Part shown: positions 1-7,112 of the stretch, piece by piece
Position numbering within the stretch: position 1 is the first letter of the stretch
Layout: the number at the start of each line of letters is the position of its first letter
Assembly: GCF_003070885.1 (NCBI RefSeq)
Contig: NZ_CP028913.1
Location: 1,302,001-1,366,000 of the forward strand
Length of the DNA: 64,000 bases
Direction of reading: 5' to 3'
Source: Agromyces badenianii
GTDB taxonomy: Bacteria > Actinomycetota > Actinomycetes > Actinomycetales > Microbacteriaceae
Translations under genes and position numbers: made by a program
Notes under the pieces: model-generated
The model's database searches: none
What the model was told of the DNA's origin: nothing
The model's input: only the letters and a program-made list of their open reading frames with translations

Positions 1-215
1 GGCACGGCCGAGTCGTCGACCGTGCATTCGTGGAGCGCCAGGCGCGCGAGCTGCGGCTGATCGCCGAGCGATTCCGTGCAGCTCATGACGCCGGGCTGAC
101 CGTGGCCGAGGCCCTGGCGGCCCACGCGTCGTGGCCGATCCCCGTCGACGGGCTCGTCGGCGCGGTCGAGCGCGCCTACCTCGCGCTCGATGCGCCGAGA
201 GAGACCCTGTCATGA
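1..215 (+). CDS. C-terminal fragment, probable MBL-fold metallo-hydrolase
   Basis: The reading frame is open from the first bases of the window and ends at TGA 213-215, so only the last ~70 residues are present. The fragment opens with HGRVVDRAFV, which resembles the PGHG-x-V-x-D segment that precedes the C-terminal helix of MBL-fold hydrolases related to glyoxalase II. It then carries a helical tail (RQARELRLIAERFRAAHD) like the helix following that motif. The metal-binding HxHxDH region would lie upstream, outside the window, so the assignment rests on the tail alone. A hairpin 45 bases after the stop may end the transcript. Confidence 0.5.
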   Translation, partial: HGRVVDRAFVERQARELRLIAERFRAAHDAGLTVAEALAAHASWPIPVDGLVGAVERAYLALDAPRETLS

Positions 216-259
216 CGTCCGGAGACGACCCGTTCTCGGCGAATGGCGTCGGTGACGGT

Positions 260-285
260 GCTCGCCCGCGCTTTAGAGGGCGAGC
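260..285 (+). terminator. possible terminator hairpin after the MBL-fold gene
   Basis: GCTCGCCC (260-267) pairs perfectly with GGGCGAGC (278-285) around a 10-base loop. There is no T-tract, so this is only a candidate. Otherwise the 216-371 gap shows nothing except a minus-10-like CATGAT just before the next gene. Confidence 0.3.
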
Positions 286-371
286 TCGAACCGGTGCGTC
301 GGAGCAGGCGACCATCGCCGGTCGCAGCGCGATGACGACCCGCCAAGCCGGCGATCTGCCATGATGCAGAG

Positions 372-836
372 ATGACGGATGCCTCGCGCCCACCGGTCCT
401 GCAGCTGCGAGTCGTCATCGAGGCCGAGGACTACGACCGGGCCGTGGCGTTCTATCGCGACGCGCTCGGCATGCCCGAGCTCATGGCGTACGCCGAGGGC
501 GGCGACGACCGCGTCTCGATCCTCGACGCCGGCAGAGCGACGATCGAGATCGCGAATCCGACGCACAAGCGGGTGATCGACGAACTCGAGGCCGGCGGGC
601 GGCCGAGTCAGCGCATCCGCCTCGCATTCGAGGTGACGGACGGCGCCGGCACCACGAGGCGACTCGCCGAGGCAGGAGCGGCGATCGTCGCCGAGCCGAT
701 CGAGACGCCGTGGCGCTCGCTCAACTCCCGGCTGGACGCGCCCGCCGGACTGCAGATCACCGTCTTCGAGGAGCTCGAGGGCTCAGACGAGCGTGCGCTT
801 CGCGACGGGTTCGGCACAGAGTCCGATCGCGACTGA
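372..836 (+). CDS. VOC family (glyoxalase/bleomycin resistance-like) protein
   Basis: The protein has 154 residues with the two beta-alpha-beta-beta-beta units of the vicinal oxygen chelate fold. The first is seen as LRVVIEAEDYDRAVAFYRDALGM and the second as IRLAFEVTDGAGTTRRLAEAG, ending with W-R-S-LNSRLDAPAGLQITVFEE. Family members include metal-dependent lyases, isomerases, dioxygenases and drug-binding proteins, and the substrate cannot be read from the sequence. The ATG at 372 has no Shine-Dalgarno sequence. A minus-10-like CATGAT (360-365) ends 6 bases before it, which suggests leaderless translation. It converges with the YchJ-like gene 27 bases downstream. Confidence 0.85.
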   Translation: MTDASRPPVLQLRVVIEAEDYDRAVAFYRDALGMPELMAYAEGGDDRVSILDAGRATIEIANPTHKRVIDELEAGGRPSQRIRLAFEVTDGAGTTRRLAEAGAAIVAEPIETPWRSLNSRLDAPAGLQITVFEELEGSDERALRDGFGTESDRD

Positions 837-863
837 GCGGCGCTGTCGCCCCGGCGATTCCGC

Positions 864-1274
864 TCAGGCGTCGCCGTCGACGTAGAGCCAACGCCGGCCC
901 TCGCGAGTGAAGCGACTGCGTTCGTGCAGCACGCCCCGCTCGCCATCGGCGCGATACCGCGCACGGAACTCGACGATGCCGTCGCGATCGAAGGGGCCGC
1001 CGCGCTCGGTGTCGACGATCTCCAGTCGATACCACCGCAGCTCGGATTCGAGTTCGAGCGCGCCCGGGCGGGTGTCGGGGTGCCACGTCGAGCGAAGGTA
1101 CTCGGCGGCGCCGACCGCGAAGGCCGTGTAGCGGGAGCGCATCAGCTGCACGGCGGTCGGGGCATCCCTCGCGCCGGCGAGCAGGGGGCCGCAGCACTCG
1201 GCGAACACGGATCCGCTGAGGCAGGGGCACCGGTCGTCGGCGGCCGGAACAGGGGCGGGAACGGCGGTCGGCAT
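864..1274 (-). CDS. YchJ-like UPF0225 protein with SEC-C zinc motif
   Basis: This is a 136-residue protein. Near the N-terminus it has a SEC-C zinc knuckle (CPCLSGSVFAECCGPLL), the C-x-C-x8-CC metal site also found at the end of SecA. An NTF2-like alpha/beta domain follows, with recognisable segments TAVQLMRSRYTAFAVG, YLRSTWHPDTRP and EFRARYR. This is the full architecture and usual length of the UPF0225/YchJ family, whose biochemical role is not established. The ATG is at 1274. A GATACT hexamer (1281-1286 on the minus strand) ends 6 bases upstream, consistent with a leaderless message. The gene is divergent from the secreted transglycosylase-like gene. Confidence 0.88.
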   Translation of the reverse strand: MPTAVPAPVPAADDRCPCLSGSVFAECCGPLLAGARDAPTAVQLMRSRYTAFAVGAAEYLRSTWHPDTRPGALELESELRWYRLEIVDTERGGPFDRDGIVEFRARYRADGERGVLHERSRFTREGRRWLYVDGDA

Positions 1275-1427
1275 CCTCCCAGTATCGCGGCCCGTGACGG
1301 CCGACGATCATGGGTTGCACAGGAAGAAGTGAGGAATCGTCCAGAAACTCGGGGCAGAGTGTCTGACTTGCGGCCTCGCTCGTGGGCCGCGCCCCAACAG
1401 AAACCCGATCCGAACACCCCAGAACCT

Positions 1428-2261
1428 ATGCGCAACGACACCCCACTCACGCCCGAAACCGAAACCGCCCCCGAACAGCACCCCCGACGCAGCCTCCGCC
1501 GGCGTCGCATCGGCCGCAAGCGACTCGTCGTCGCCGGCGCGATCGTCGCGACCGGCCTCACCGTCGGCACCGGGTTCGCGGTGCAATCGGCACTCGTCAC
1601 GCAGGCCGCCATCGACGCGACCGCGGCCCTCACCGATTCGACCGGACTCCGAGCCGAGCAACTCGGCGCATACAGCTCGATCGCCGAGGCCCGCACGCGC
1701 TACAGCGCGCAAGACACCATCACCGCGGCGAACGCCACCCTCGCCTCGGTCGACGGCAAGGTCGATTCCAGCGGGCTCGCCGCATCGGTCGCCTCGCTCG
1801 GTGAGTACGAGCGGCTGCCGCTCGAATCGATCGTCGACCTCACGAAGCAGACCCGCGCCGAGACGGCACGAGCAGAGGCCGCCGCGGCCGAGTTCGACCG
1901 GGTGCAGGCCGAGCAGGCCGCGGCTGCGGCTGCGGCGCTCGCGCAGGCGAACACGCCCGATGGGGCACGCGCCACCGCCCGGGCGCTCGCCGAATCGAAG
2001 TACGGCTGGGGCGAATCGCAGTTCCAGTGCCTCGACCGGCTCTGGCAGAAGGAGTCCGGCTGGTCGTACACCGCCTACAACGCCTCGAGCGGGGCCACGG
2101 GCATTCCGCAGTCGTTGCCCGGCAGCAAGATGGCCTCGGCCGGTGCCGACTGGCAGTCCAATGCCGCGACGCAGATCAGCTGGGGTCTCGACTACATCGC
2201 GCGCGGCTACGGCGCACCGTGCACCGCATGGTCGCACTCGCAGTCGGTGAACTGGTACTGA
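1428..2261 (+). CDS. secreted/anchored lytic-transglycosylase-like protein (aggregation-promoting-factor type)
   Basis: The protein has 277 residues. An Arg-rich N-terminus (RRSLRRRRIGRKR) precedes one hydrophobic segment (about residues 35-57), a signal anchor or uncleaved signal peptide. An Ala/Glu-rich stretch that may be coiled-coil follows. The last ~80 residues are a lysozyme-like domain (ESQFQCLDRLWQKESGW, YNASSGATGIPQSLPGSKM) typical of actinobacterial transglycosylase-like and aggregation-promoting-factor proteins. The Glu in KESGW is the candidate catalytic acid. It probably cuts peptidoglycan glycan strands outside the cell. The start is uncertain: ATG 1428 lacks a clear ribosome site, and an in-frame GTG at 1329 would add 33 residues. 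The 153-base upstream gap shows only a small GC hairpin (1370-1390). Confidence 0.8.
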   Translation: MRNDTPLTPETETAPEQHPRRSLRRRRIGRKRLVVAGAIVATGLTVGTGFAVQSALVTQAAIDATAALTDSTGLRAEQLGAYSSIAEARTRYSAQDTITAANATLASVDGKVDSSGLAASVASLGEYERLPLESIVDLTKQTRAETARAEAAAAEFDRVQAEQAAAAAAALAQANTPDGARATARALAESKYGWGESQFQCLDRLWQKESGWSYTAYNASSGATGIPQSLPGSKMASAGADWQSNAATQISWGLDYIARGYGAPCTAWSHSQSVNWY

Positions 2262-2329
2262 ATCCCGGCGATCTCGCGTAGGGTTTCCGGCACGGGGCCG
2301 TCCAGGCCTCCGATCAAAGGGCGTCACCC

Positions 2330-2473
2330 ATGTCAGACAAGTCGCCGAAGAAGTCGTCGTCCAAGACGGCTGCCAGCAAGACCCTCAAAGAGAAGCGCGC
2401 CGACAAGAAGGCGAAGGTCGAACACCGCGCCAGTACCGACGCGGTGAGCGAAGCGACGCACCGCAAGCGCTGA
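2330..2473 (+). CDS. 47-residue Lys/Ser-rich small protein
   Basis: The frame runs from ATG 2330 to TGA 2471-2473. The start MSDKSPKKSSSK is followed by a lysine-rich helix (KTLKEKRADKKAKVEH) and a basic end (HRKR). An AAAGGG stretch ends about 8 bases before the ATG and could be the ribosome site. There is no hydrophobic segment. Short proteins of this Lys/Ser/Ala composition are common in Microbacteriaceae and might bind nucleic acid, but no function is known and none is claimed. Codon choice (G/C at third positions) is typical of the genome, which supports real coding. Confidence 0.65.
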   Translation: MSDKSPKKSSSKTAASKTLKEKRADKKAKVEHRASTDAVSEATHRKR

Positions 2474-2484
2474 GCGCTCCGGCG

Positions 2485-2778
2485 TCAGACGGTGCGCGGG
2501 TCGAGCAGCCCGGCGCGGTCGGGGTGCCGGTCGAACCACTCGCCCACGTACCAGCAGCTCGGCACGATGCGGCGCGTCGAGTTCGCCTCGACATCGTCGA
2601 CCGCGTACTCGACGAGCTCGCCGGCCAGACCGTTGCCGCGATACGGCGGATTCGTGAAGGTGCGCTTGAACGCGACCGAGTCGCCGAGCTCGCGGTAGTC
2701 GAGCACGCTCGCGATGTCGCCGTCGATGCGCAGCACGTAACGGCGGGCGTCGGGTTCGTGGCTGAGTTCTCTGTGCAC
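2485..2778 (-). CDS. small GNAT-type N-acetyltransferase (YjdJ/GtcN-like)
   Basis: The protein has 97 residues if begun at GTG 2778. The open frame extends further upstream but only this start fits the domain. The motif NPPYRGNGLAGELVEYAVDD is the acetyl-CoA binding R/Q-x-x-G-x-G/A loop and following helix. The segment RRIVPSCWYVGEWFDRHPD matches the end of the compact acetyltransferase domain of this family, whose members are about 90-100 residues. The substrate is unknown. A minus-10-like TAGCCT (2786-2791, minus strand) ends 7 bases before the GTG, so the message may be leaderless. The gene follows the S4-domain gene by 25 bases on the same strand. Confidence 0.82.
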   Translation of the reverse strand: MHRELSHEPDARRYVLRIDGDIASVLDYRELGDSVAFKRTFTNPPYRGNGLAGELVEYAVDDVEANSTRRIVPSCWYVGEWFDRHPDRAGLLDPRTV

Positions 2779-2803
2779 GAGGATCAGGCTACGCCGCGTG
2801 CGC

Positions 2804-3175
2804 TCAGCGACCGCGAAGGCGCTCGAGGTCGCGTCGTTCGCGTTTCGTCGGCCGGCCGGTGCCGCGGTCGCGCGTCGCGACGATCGCCACGCTCTCCCGC
2901 GGAGGCGGGGGAGGCGTGCGGTCCTCGACCGCAGTGCCCGCGAGCGCGGCCGACACGCGCTTGACGAGCGTCTGTCGCACGACGAGCATTCGATCGAATC
3001 CCGCGATGCGCACCCGCACCTCGTCGCCCGGGCGCACGGCCTGGGCGGCCTTGGCGCGCTCGCCGTTGACGCGCACATGACCGGCGCGACAGGCGGCGGT
3101 CGCCGCGGACCGCGTCTTGAACTGCCGCACCGCCCACAACCAGGCGTCGACGCGCACGGGGGACTCGCCGTTCAT
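2804..3175 (-). CDS. S4-domain RNA-binding protein (Hsp15-like)
   Basis: The protein has 123 residues. The S4 RNA-binding domain occupies the first ~60: VRVDAWLWAVRQFKTRSAA, then GHVRVNGERAKAAQAVRPGDEVRV. A basic, disordered tail (RPTKRERRDLERLRGR) follows. Hsp15 of Escherichia coli, the best-known relative, binds stalled 50S subunits carrying nascent chains. A similar ribosome-rescue role is inference. The ATG at 3175 is preceded at exactly 6 bases by TAGGCT, a good actinobacterial minus-10 element, and no Shine-Dalgarno sequence is visible. Confidence 0.88.
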   Translation of the reverse strand: MNGESPVRVDAWLWAVRQFKTRSAATAACRAGHVRVNGERAKAAQAVRPGDEVRVRIAGFDRMLVVRQTLVKRVSAALAGTAVEDRTPPPPPRESVAIVATRDRGTGRPTKRERRDLERLRGR

Positions 3176-3181
3176 GTCCCC

Positions 3182-3187
3182 AGCCTA
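3182..3187 (-). promoter_or_regulatory. minus-10 element TAGGCT, leaderless start of S4-domain gene
   Basis: TAGGCT on the minus strand ends 6 bases before ATG 3175. This is the distance expected when transcription begins at the start codon itself. No convincing minus-35 box is seen. Confidence 0.5.
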
Positions 3188-3230
3188 CGGGCGCGGCATG
3201 CCACGGCGGCCGGTGCGTCATGCTGGAGTC

Positions 3231-3680
3231 ATGAGCGGAGCGAGCGGGGACGAGTGGGTGGAGGGCCCCGACGGCGCGAAGTACTGGGGGCGCTACGGCG
3301 CGGCCGGCCTGCTCGTGGTCAGCCCCGAACTCGAGGTGCTGCTGCAGCACCGGGCCGTGTGGAGTCACTTCGGGGGCACCTGGGGCATGCCCGGAGGCGC
3401 GCGGCACGAGCACGAGAGCGCCGTCGAGGCCGCCGTTCGTGAGGCGGGCGAGGAGGCGGGCGTGCCGCCGTCGCTGCTCGAGGTGCGCTTCAGCACGGTG
3501 CTCGACCTCGGCTACTGGTCGTACACGACGGTCGTCGCAGATGCCGCTGAGCGGTTCGACCCCGTGGTCAGCGACCCCGAGAGCATCGAGTTGCGCTGGA
3601 TCGCGTTCGATCGGGTGACCGAGCTTCCGCTGCATCCCAGGTTCGCCGAAGCCTGGCCGGCGCTCGCCGCGAGACTCTGA
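3231..3680 (+). CDS. NUDIX hydrolase
   Basis: The protein has 149 residues. The Nudix box G-x5-E-x7-REUxEExGU is intact: G-ARHEH-E-SAVEAAV-REAGEEAGV, at about residues 60-82. It hydrolyses a nucleoside diphosphate linked to another group and needs Mg2+ bound by the box glutamates. The substrate is not predictable, but the size and the conserved WGMPGGA lead-in fit MutT/ADP-ribose-type house-cleaning enzymes. ATG 3231 was chosen because the domain starts soon after it, and a minus-10-like CATGCT lies 6 bases upstream. The longer open frame upstream overlaps the divergent S4 gene. Confidence 0.88.
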   Translation: MSGASGDEWVEGPDGAKYWGRYGAAGLLVVSPELEVLLQHRAVWSHFGGTWGMPGGARHEHESAVEAAVREAGEEAGVPPSLLEVRFSTVLDLGYWSYTTVVADAAERFDPVVSDPESIELRWIAFDRVTELPLHPRFAEAWPALAARL

Positions 3681-3722
3681 ACCGCTGCTCGATCTGCTCG
3701 AACCCCGCGTCGCGGCGATCGC

Positions 3723-4553
3723 TCAGGCGACGCGCTCGTCGATCGCGGTCTTGGCCGGTCGCGCGAACCAGGGCACGATCGCTGAGGTGCGGGCCCGATA
3801 GTCGTCGTAGTCGGGATACTTCGAGCGGGAGATCGACTCGGTGAAGATCGTCGACCCGACGAAGAGCAGGGTGAGCAGCACCGCCCCCGCGATGGTCCAG
3901 TGCAGCCAGACGCCCGTCGCGGCCACGGCGAACCCGTAGAAGACCCACCACTGCGCCTGCTCGAAGAAGAAGTTGGGATGTCTCGAGAAGCGGAACAGCC
4001 CGGTCTGCAGGAACCCGGGCGCGGGTGTGCGCCCCGCGGCGCGTTCGGCGTTCTTCCACCGGTGGAACGTCCACTGCTGCTGGTCGGCCACGGTCTCGCC
4101 GGTGAGGAGGGCGAGGAACAGGATCGCCAGCGCGACGTCCCACCCGCCGAGGGGTGAGCTCCCCGCCGCGAACACGGTGTACGCCGGAAGGCAGAAGAGC
4201 AGGATGACCGCGTTCTGGTAGATCGAGATGAACAGCAGGTTGAAGAGGGCGAACTGCGTGCGAGACATCCGGCGGCGCAGCACCGCCCAGCGGTAGTCCT
4301 CGCCGCCGGGGCGATAGCCGCCCTTCCGTGCGAAATTGAAGGTCAGGCGGATGCCCCACGCGCTGACGAGCGCCGCCATCAAGACGAGTCGTGCGTCGAA
4401 TCCGCTCGCACCGGCGAAGACCCACACATAGGCGATCGGAGCGATCGACCAGATGCGGTCGACCCACGAGTACTCATGGGTGACGAGCGAAGCGAGCCAC
4501 GTCGCGAGCGTGATCGCGGCGCAGATGACAAGACACACGAGCAGCGGACCCAT
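3723..4553 (-). CDS. DUF1295 / isoprenylcysteine methyltransferase-like membrane protein
   Basis: This is an integral membrane protein of 276 residues with about seven hydrophobic segments. The C-terminal half holds the family signature GLFRFSRHPNFFFEQAQWW and the end motif YPDYDDYRARTSAIVPWF. Both are shared by DUF1295 proteins, steroid 5-alpha-reductases and isoprenylcysteine carboxyl methyltransferases. The RHPN segment forms part of the cofactor pocket in these families. Whether it reduces or methylates a lipid is unknown. The ATG at 4553 is preceded at 6 bases by TAGAAT (4560-4565). The gene is divergent from the phosphatidyltransferase gene with only 32 bases between them. Confidence 0.85.
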   Translation of the reverse strand: MGPLLVCLVICAAITLATWLASLVTHEYSWVDRIWSIAPIAYVWVFAGASGFDARLVLMAALVSAWGIRLTFNFARKGGYRPGGEDYRWAVLRRRMSRTQFALFNLLFISIYQNAVILLFCLPAYTVFAAGSSPLGGWDVALAILFLALLTGETVADQQQWTFHRWKNAERAAGRTPAPGFLQTGLFRFSRHPNFFFEQAQWWVFYGFAVAATGVWLHWTIAGAVLLTLLFVGSTIFTESISRSKYPDYDDYRARTSAIVPWFARPAKTAIDERVA

Positions 4554-4559
4554 GGCCGC

Positions 4560-4565
4560 ATTCTA
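4560..4565 (-). promoter_or_regulatory. minus-10 element TAGAAT of the DUF1295 gene
   Basis: TAGAAT on the minus strand ends 6 bases from ATG 4553, so the mRNA is probably leaderless. It lies 8 bases from the opposing TAGGAT of the divergent gene. Confidence 0.55.
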
Positions 4566-4573
4566 CGGATCGA

Positions 4574-4579
4574 TAGGAT
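4574..4579 (+). promoter_or_regulatory. minus-10 element TAGGAT of the phosphatidyltransferase gene
   Basis: TAGGAT ends 6 bases before GTG 4586, giving a probable leaderless transcript. Its minus-35 region would fall over the start codon of the divergent gene. Confidence 0.5.
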
Positions 4580-4585
4580 CGACAT

Positions 4586-5209
4586 GTGGCTGGGGATCGC
4601 GCGGGGGCGGTGGGATCGGAGATCTGGACGATCCCGAACATCCTGAGCATGCTCCGACTCGCGCTCGTGCCGGTCTTCCTCGTGTTCATCGTGCAAGGCG
4701 ACTACATCGTCTCGCTCATCGTGCTCATCGTCGCGAGCCTCACCGACCTGCTCGACGGCTACCTCGCGCGTCGCCTCGATCAGGTGACCCGGCTCGGCCA
4801 GCTCCTCGACCCGGCCGCCGACCGGCTCTACATCTTCGCCGCCCTCCTCGGCCTCGCCGCCCAGGGGCTCGTGCCCTGGTGGATCGTCGTGGTCATCGTG
4901 GCGCGCGACATCTTCCTGCTAGCGCTCGGGGTCGTGCTCGCCAACCACGGGTACGGGCCGCTGCCGGTGCACCAGCTCGGCAAGGTCGCGACGTTCGCGT
5001 TGTTCTTCGGCCTCCCCGTCATCATGCTCGGCCTCGCCTTCCCGGTGGTCGCCGTCGTCAGTCAACCGGTGGGTTGGGCGATCACCCTCTGGGGTGCGTT
5101 CCTCTATTGGTGGGCAGGCATCATCTACGCGATCGAGACCGTTCGCGTCATCCGCATTCCGCGGGTGGCGGACGAGTCTCGATCGGATACGCTTGGACAG
5201 GGAGGTTAG
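4586..5209 (+). CDS. CDP-alcohol phosphatidyltransferase family protein
   Basis: This is a membrane enzyme of 207 residues with about six transmembrane segments. The active-site signature D-x2-DG-x2-AR-x8-G-x3-D-x3-D is intact: DLLDGYLARR, then TRLGQLLDPAAD. The four Asp residues bind the metal and activate the alcohol. It joins a CDP-activated lipid to an alcohol in phospholipid synthesis. Whether the acceptor is glycerol phosphate, inositol phosphate or another alcohol cannot be decided here. The GTG at 4586 is used; an ATG at 4584 is out of frame. It is followed by the FHA gene after one base, so the two are probably cotranscribed. Confidence 0.88.
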   Translation: MAGDRAGAVGSEIWTIPNILSMLRLALVPVFLVFIVQGDYIVSLIVLIVASLTDLLDGYLARRLDQVTRLGQLLDPAADRLYIFAALLGLAAQGLVPWWIVVVIVARDIFLLALGVVLANHGYGPLPVHQLGKVATFALFFGLPVIMLGLAFPVVAVVSQPVGWAITLWGAFLYWWAGIIYAIETVRVIRIPRVADESRSDTLGQGG

Positions 5210-5210
5210 T

Positions 5211-5729
5211 GTGGCGGAATCTGACAACACTCAAGCCGGTGGTGTGAACGAACCCGGCGACGAACCGTCGACGACGACGTCGACGCATGCCGTCGACGGC
5301 TCGACCGACACGACCATCGGCTTCAGTCGAGAGACGGCCGCTCAGTTGAGCGCCCTCGACGCTGACGTCACTGCCGAAGAGCAGGAGGCGATCGCCGCGC
5401 TGCCATCGGGATCGGCGTTGCTGATCGTGCGACGCGGCCCGAACAGCGGTGCTCGTTTCCTCCTCGACACCGATGTCACGCTCGTCGGTCGGCACCCCGA
5501 CGCCGACATCTTCCTCGACGACGTCACCGTTTCGCGAAAGCACGCGGAGTTCGTGCGGCATCGCTCGGCGTTCGAAGTGCGCGACCTCAGTTCGCTGAAC
5601 GGCACGTACTACGACGGCGTGCGCATCGAGACCGCACTCCTCAGTGACGGCGCAGAGGTGCAGATCGGCAAGTTCCGGCTCACGTTCTACGCCTCTCGCC
5701 GCGACCTGGCGCCGGTGGCGAGCGAATAG
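5211..5729 (+). CDS. garA: FHA-domain protein of the GarA/OdhI type
   Basis: The protein has 172 residues, started at GTG 5211 behind a GGGAGG ribosome site. An acidic, Thr-rich N-terminus (residues 1-45, with TDTTIGF) precedes an FHA domain showing all core residues: GRHPDADIFLD, SRKHAEF and LNGTYYDG. In mycobacteria and corynebacteria, Ser/Thr kinases phosphorylate GarA/OdhI on a Thr in an ETTS motif. The protein then folds on itself or releases 2-oxoglutarate dehydrogenase, controlling glutamate metabolism. Here TDTT stands roughly where ETTS would be, which is an inference. The FHA-MerR-MerR order is that of Rv1827-Rv1828-Rv1830. The stop overlaps the next GTG start by one base. Confidence 0.85.
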   Translation: MAESDNTQAGGVNEPGDEPSTTTSTHAVDGSTDTTIGFSRETAAQLSALDADVTAEEQEAIAALPSGSALLIVRRGPNSGARFLLDTDVTLVGRHPDADIFLDDVTVSRKHAEFVRHRSAFEVRDLSSLNGTYYDGVRIETALLSDGAEVQIGKFRLTFYASRRDLAPVASE

Positions 5730-6421
5730 TGTCGGCTCCCGCTGCGTCCTCGCGCGCGAGCGGCCAGGCGCCACTACTGGGCATCGGTCAGGTGCTCGCC
5801 AGGCTTCAACCGGAGTTCCCCGAACTCACGCCCTCGAAACTGCGCTTCCTCGAAGAGCAGCGGCTCGTCGCGCCGGCGAGAACCGCCGCGGGGTATCGCA
5901 AGTTCTCCGTGAGCGACGTCGAACGCATCACGGTCGTGCTCTCCATGCAGCGCGATCACTATCTGCCCCTGAAGGTCATCCGCACGCATCTCGAGGCGAT
6001 CGACGCGGGCGAGACGCCGGCGCTGCCCGGGGCCACGAGCGCCGCGGCATTCCTCGCCGGTGCGCGCAGATTCCGGCGTGACGAACTCATCCGCCAGGCC
6101 GGCGCGACCGCGTCGCTGCTCGACGACGCCGTTTCGGCCTCCCTTCTGCCCGCGGCCGAGTACTACGGCGACGACGCCCTCGGTGTGCTCCGCTCCCTCG
6201 TCGCCCTCCGCGCGGTCGGCATCGAGCCGCGACACCTTCGTGGCGTGCGGGCCGCGGCCGAGCGGGAGGCGGCGCTGGTCGAGCGTGCGATCGCTCCGTC
6301 GCGACGAGCGGATGCCGCCGACAAGGCCCGTGCGCTCGAGCAGGGGCAAGAACTCGCGCGACACCTCGACGCCGTGCACGCGAGTGTCGTGCGAGCGTCG
6401 CTCGGTCGCCTCGCACGATGA
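5729..6421 (+). CDS. ftsR: MerR-family transcriptional regulator FtsR
   Basis: The protein has 230 residues from a GTG that overlaps the garA stop, so the pair is translationally coupled. The N-terminal MerR winged helix is clear: LGIGQVLARLQPEFPELTPSKLRFLEEQRL, then RTAAGYRKFSVSDVERI. A long effector or dimerisation region follows, without the Cys residues of metal sensors. The position after a GarA-type gene matches Rv1828 and its corynebacterial orthologue FtsR, a positive regulator of ftsZ. The ftsZ gene lies 33 kb downstream in this window. The effector is unknown. Confidence 0.85.
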   Translation: MSAPAASSRASGQAPLLGIGQVLARLQPEFPELTPSKLRFLEEQRLVAPARTAAGYRKFSVSDVERITVVLSMQRDHYLPLKVIRTHLEAIDAGETPALPGATSAAAFLAGARRFRRDELIRQAGATASLLDDAVSASLLPAAEYYGDDALGVLRSLVALRAVGIEPRHLRGVRAAAEREAALVERAIAPSRRADAADKARALEQGQELARHLDAVHASVVRASLGRLAR

Positions 6422-6455
6422 TGTCGCGACACGCCGTGACGTTCGGCCGGATGTG

Positions 6456-6485
6456 TTCGACAGAGCCGCGTGCCCTCGGTAGCGT
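6456..6485 (+). promoter_or_regulatory. candidate promoter of the second MerR gene
   Basis: TTCGAC (6456-6461) and TAGCGT (6480-6485) are separated by 18 bases, a fair match to actinobacterial housekeeping promoters. The gene starts 47 bases further on. This would let the second MerR gene be expressed apart from garA-ftsR. Confidence 0.35.
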
Positions 6486-6532
6486 GGAACTCGCGTCGAC
6501 GAGGTGCCGGCGCGAGAGTGAGGGGCAATCGG

Positions 6533-7087
6533 ATGAGTGAGCTCGACCGGACTCCACGCTCGCGCTACGACCTCGGCTTGCTCTTCACCGACGGCATGCC
6601 CGAGCACGACGATGCCACCGGGTATCGCGGTGCGGTCGCAGCTCGAGCTGCGGGCATCAGCTATCGACAGCTCGACTACTGGGCGCGCACGCAACTCGTC
6701 GAACCCACGGTCCGCGGCGCAGCGGGCTCCGGTTCGCAGCGGCTCTACGGATTCCGCGACATCCTCGTGCTGAAGCTCGTGAAGCGATTGCTCGACACCG
6801 GGATCTCGTTGCAGCAGATCCGCACGGCCGTCACGCAGCTCCGCGAGTCGGGCATCGACGACCTCGCGCAGACGACGCTCATGAGCGACGGTGCGAGCGT
6901 GTACCTCTGCACCTCAGACGACGAGGTCATCGACCTCGTCAACCGCGGCCAGGGCGTGTTCGGCATCGCTGTTGGCAAGGTGCTCCGTGAGGTCGAGTCC
7001 ACGCTCGTCGAGCTCGACACCCAGCCGGCAGATCCGCTCGACGAACTCGCGGCGCGGCGCGGCGTGCGGTCTCGCAAGATCTCCTGA
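6533..7087 (+). CDS. MerR-family transcriptional regulator (Rv1830-like)
   Basis: The protein has 184 residues. The winged helix (AARAAGISYRQLDYWARTQLV, then GSQRLYGFRDILVLKLVKRLLD) sits after a ~35-residue extension. The C-terminal half (LMSDGASVYLCTSDDEVIDLVNRGQGVFGIAVGKVLREVE) is the conserved ligand or dimer region of this actinobacterial subgroup. Orthologues sit in the garA-ftsR neighbourhood. In mycobacteria a DUF151 nuclease gene separates the two MerR genes, and that gene is absent here. ATG 6533 follows a GGGGCAATCGG stretch that could serve as ribosome site. Confidence 0.85.
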   Translation: MSELDRTPRSRYDLGLLFTDGMPEHDDATGYRGAVAARAAGISYRQLDYWARTQLVEPTVRGAAGSGSQRLYGFRDILVLKLVKRLLDTGISLQQIRTAVTQLRESGIDDLAQTTLMSDGASVYLCTSDDEVIDLVNRGQGVFGIAVGKVLREVESTLVELDTQPADPLDELAARRGVRSRKIS

Positions 7088-7112
7088 GCTCCGATCGTCG
7101 GTGAGCGTGCTG

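Noticed and set aside
1275..1427. Possible riboswitch (cyclic-di-AMP type) before the transglycosylase-like gene
   Set aside because: Such genes often have one, but I could not find the conserved cores; only a 6-bp hairpin at 1370-1390 is seen.
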